The position numbers were made by a program, and so were the translations under genes. From Bacteroides sp. (GTDB taxonomy: Bacteria; Bacteroidota; Bacteroidia; Bacteroidales; UBA7960), in assembly GCA_036351255.1 (NCBI GenBank), contig JAZBOS010000052.1, forward strand, positions 62,001-126,000: a DNA stretch of 64,000 nucleotides. The letters run 5' to 3'. Below are positions 61,509 to 64,000 of this stretch, in pieces (position 1 is the first letter of the stretch; every line of letters begins with the position of its first letter). Under the pieces are notes generated by a model. It did not search any database. It had not been told where the DNA came from and saw nothing but the letters and a program-made list of their open reading frames with translations.

Positions 61509-64000
61509 TTAGCTTTCAAAGCGGCCGCAGAGCGCCTGGAAAGGACAGTATTTGCAATTGTCTTCGTTGGGCGTTTGCATAAATGGCTCTTCTGGTTCCA
61601 GCATTCTGCTGACTAATTTCTCAAGCTGCTCCTGGAATGCTGTTTCCGGGTTCACGCCTTCCTGAATTATACTGGCATCCACTTCTGATTTGAGGAAGCC
61701 GGGTTTGAGATTGCGCATCGAGAAAATGCCTGATTCTACTTCTGGTACATCCGGATTCATCTGGCGGTAAAGCCAGGCATAGGCCTGTACCTGGAAGGCC
61801 TTTTCATATTTAACGTCTTCAACCAGTTCGTCAAAACTTTTGATCTTCAGGTCGCTCGCCTCCACTTTGCCGGTCTTGTAATCCACCACCCGGACTGTTG
61901 AACCCAGTCGGTCGATGCGGTCGGCTTTTCCAGCGATCGTCACATCCATCCATTCGCCATCGGCCATTACCTGTATGCTCCCCTGCAGAACGCCTTCCGT
62001 ATTTAGAATGGTGAGGTAAAGGCCACGCTGCTTGTAATTGGAAATGAGAGAGGCTTCGGCTTTCAGAAAATTCTCAACATATCGTTTGGCCAGGTTGAAA
62101 AGCAAAAGGTTTTTCCCGCTGGTGATTTCTCCATCCGGATAATGTTTTCTGAAACGGTGAATTGTCGCTGCCTCGACCTGATCCTGCATGGCAGAAATGT
62201 GTTCGGGTTTAACGACTTGTCCGGTCAGTGGGAAATACAAGTCTTCAAGGACCCCGTGGACGACATTCCCCAGGGTGCTGGCCTCAATGGTTTCTTCCAC
62301 TTCTTCGGCTTCCCTGAGGCGGGCCACCTTTTCAAGGTAAAACTTCAGCGAACAGCGAATGAAAGTGTTCAGAGCGGATGGGGAAAGCCCCCGGGCAGCC
62401 ATTTGCTTCAGACGTTCAAGGATCTCTGGCGTTTTTGGGATGCTGATCTCCTGGGTGCCCGTTTTAATCGAAGGCCTTAGGCTCACCAGTTGGTTGTGGA
62501 GTTCAATGTCAGGATTATACGACTTGATCTCGTGCTCAATCTGGGTGATGAAGCGGCTTTTTTCATTGCTTCCCATACCGCCTGACTCGGTATTGTAGAT
62601 GAGGAAAACATTATCAGCCCGCTGCAGCAGGCGATAGAAATGGTATGCGTAAACCGAATCCCGGTCAGCGGTTACTTGTAGCCCGAACTTTCTTTTTACC
62701 TCAAAGGGGATAAACGAATTGCTTGTTTTTGATTTGGGTAAAACATCTTCATTTGCTGACAAAAGAATGATGTTTTTGAAATCGAGGTTGCGGGTTTCGA
62801 GCACTCCCATCACCTGGAGGCCTTGCACAGGCTCCCCTGAGAAAGCCATCCGGGTTTCAGACACCGATTGTTTGATGATCTGCCAGAAGATCCGGAGGGT
62901 GCGTATTGTTTTCCCCTCGTCCAAAACGGTTTCCATCCTTGAAAGTATCCTTCCAAAATAATACAGGGCCTCGAAATCTATGAAGAAAGGGCTTTGCTGC
63001 AGACTCCCGAATGCCTGGTCTGCTTTTTGACGAAATGCCTGGTCAAGTTTATCGCTCAGGCTTCGAAAGACAGGGATGATTTCGTCAAGAGCCGTGAGCC
63101 AGTTTTGTGAAAGGAAATGGAATAAATCCGGAAACCCAGTTTCAATTTCTTCAAGGTGGGTGAAGTCTTCATACTTATAGAATATCTTGTTTGAAAGGCT
63201 GATCTTCTGGATCAGGATGTCAAGATTTGCCTGGCCCGAATGCATCTCAAACAATATGGCAGCACAGGGATTGGATAACAGCCGCAATAAATCCTTGTAA
63301 TAAAACGATGGCGCTTTACCCTCGAGGGTGGTTTTCAGACGGTCAGCGGTGAGGTATAACTGGATGATTGCTTCAAAGAATCCAAACAGGTTGGTTTTTA
63401 CCAGGGGATAACCCATCGTAATGTTGATGGCGGCAGCCTTTTCGGGTAGGGCATTCAGGACGGGTAGCAAAAGGTTTTCGTTGGCCAGCACAATGGCAGT
63501 CTGCTCATCCATTACGAGGTCTGAATGGAAATCGAGGATATTGCCTGCCAGCTGAGCCTGGTTTAAGTCGCGGGCAATTCCCAGCACCTGAATCTTTTTG
63601 GGTGTGCTAAACCAGGATGCTTTCTCTTTGTTGAGGGGAATGTCCCATTTTTTTCGGTATCTCCTGATGAAATGCCCGGCTTCGTGCTGAGGATTGTCCT
63701 CATAATAGGGATCGGAATCGCTTAAGATCTCAGCCAGGCCGTCCTTAACCAGGCTGTTAATAATGCTTTCTTCAGCCTGGTTGAGGGCATTGAAGCCGGC
63801 AAAGATTACTTTTTCATACGGAAAAAGGCGGGGATTTTCTTTGAGAAGCGTTGCCGCCTTCCTGTATGACATTCCCTGGTATGCAAGATTTTTCTCCTTA
63901 AGGTAAGCGATGAAAGCCTTGTGGTAGAGTTTGAACTTTTCGAAGAAGGAGAGGTAGTTTTTCTGGAATTCACTAAGCGCTAAGCCTTCTGGATTCCAGG
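61509..64000 (-). CDS. PD-(D/E)XK nuclease, AddB-like (N-terminus cut by window edge)
   Basis: About 830 residues are in the window. The frame is open past the ATG at 63872 to the window end (translating as ...ALSEFQKNYLSFFEKF), so the true start is outside. The large N-terminal part resembles inactivated helicase-like AddB/RexB sequence (NIILLSANEDVLPKSKTSNSFIP; ALPEKAAAINITMGYPL). The C-terminal nuclease has GKADRIDRL, VVDYKTGKVE (D...DxK core) and KAFQVQAYAWLYRQ. The cysteines IRCSLKFYLEKV and NCKYCPFQALC fit an AddB iron-sulfur staple. Expected role: double-strand-break end resection with an AddA-like helicase-nuclease, which should be encoded just outside the window if the usual pair is present. 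Confidence 0.88.
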   Translation of the reverse strand, partial: WNPEGLALSEFQKNYLSFFEKFKLYHKAFIAYLKEKNLAYQGMSYRKAATLLKENPRLFPYEKVIFAGFNALNQAEESIINSLVKDGLAEILSDSDPYYEDNPQHEAGHFIRRYRKKWDIPLNKEKASWFSTPKKIQVLGIARDLNQAQLAGNILDFHSDLVMDEQTAIVLANENLLLPVLNALPEKAAAINITMGYPLVKTNLFGFFEAIIQLYLTADRLKTTLEGKAPSFYYKDLLRLLSNPCAAILFEMHSGQANLDILIQKISLSNKIFYKYEDFTHLEEIETGFPDLFHFLSQNWLTALDEIIPVFRSLSDKLDQAFRQKADQAFGSLQQSPFFIDFEALYYFGRILSRMETVLDEGKTIRTLRIFWQIIKQSVSETRMAFSGEPVQGLQVMGVLETRNLDFKNIILLSANEDVLPKSKTSNSFIPFEVKRKFGLQVTADRDSVYAYHFYRLLQRADNVFLIYNTESGGMGSNEKSRFITQIEHEIKSYNPDIELHNQLVSLRPSIKTGTQEISIPKTPEILERLKQMAARGLSPSALNTFIRCSLKFYLEKVARLREAEEVEETIEASTLGNVVHGVLEDLYFPLTGQVVKPEHISAMQDQVEAATIHRFRKHYPDGEITSGKNLLLFNLAKRYVENFLKAEASLISNYKQRGLYLTILNTEGVLQGSIQVMADGEWMDVTIAGKADRIDRLGSTVRVVDYKTGKVEASDLKIKSFDELVEDVKYEKAFQVQAYAWLYRQMNPDVPEVESGIFSMRNLKPGFLKSEVDASIIQEGVNPETAFQEQLEKLVSRMLEPEEPFMQTPNEDNCKYCPFQALCGRFES

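Overview
The window reads as chromosomal DNA from a member of the Bacteroidota, most likely a Bacteroidales or Marinilabiliales relative; I cannot place it more closely. The signs are two TonB-dependent receptors with N-terminal carboxypeptidase-regulatory domains, a TPR/PD40/OmpA protein of PorE-like architecture, a FISUMP lipoprotein, a potassium-dependent-type membrane pyrophosphatase, a DUF368 transporter, and several promoters with the Bacteroidota -7 element TAnnTTTG. It is mostly core genome. I see no insertion sequence, prophage, CRISPR array, rRNA or tRNA.

Layout. 1-6.2 kb: aspartate kinase (cut by the window edge), an ECF sigma factor with its own terminator, a MerR regulator with a cobalamin-type sensory domain, a SiaC-like protein, a DnaB-like ATPase lacking the N-terminal domain, a DUF2148 protein and thiol peroxidase. 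6.2-12 kb: dnaK, a TonB receptor, a small exported protein, rpmB. 12.6-18.6 kb: an MscS channel, a membrane J-domain protein, aroE, DUF368, phosphosulfolactate synthase and a TPR protein. 18.8-29.2 kb: ffh, folD, queE, the OmpA-family protein, a two-gene nuclease module, replicative dnaB and an exported conserved protein. 29.2-35.9 kb: folA, acyl-ACP thioesterase, a GPP34/ribbon-helix-helix/SPFH operon, thyA, a nucleoside transporter and a bifunctional nuclease. 36-42.8 kb: membrane pyrophosphatase, long-chain acyl-CoA ligase and a surface-protein pair. 43-49.5 kb: a giant BNR-repeat exported protein, then a PepSY-TM plus haem-type TonB receptor operon. 49.7-55 kb: gcvP and iorAB. 55.2-64 kb: acyl-carrier-protein phosphodiesterase, heptose epimerase, a short MerR regulator, an M23 peptidase, alaS, and part of an AddB-like nuclease.

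How the genes work together. One-carbon and folate metabolism (folD, folA, thyA, gcvP) is spread over separate transcripts. Envelope biogenesis is represented by DUF368/PopT, HldD, the M23 peptidase, AcpH, the acyl-ACP thioesterase and the OmpA-family protein. gcvP and iorA share a -7 promoter core followed by CCAAAC, which suggests common control of amino-acid breakdown.

The most unusual material is between genes. Three intergenic loci carry short palindromic ladders with a strict 11-bp period, two of them sharing an identical 26-bp palindrome 30 kb apart. Two further loci carry 7-bp-period ladders, one of which forms the thyA terminator. I recognise no named repeat family here. The SPFH/RHH/GPP34 operon has three matching octamers directly upstream of its first gene, a good candidate for autoregulation.
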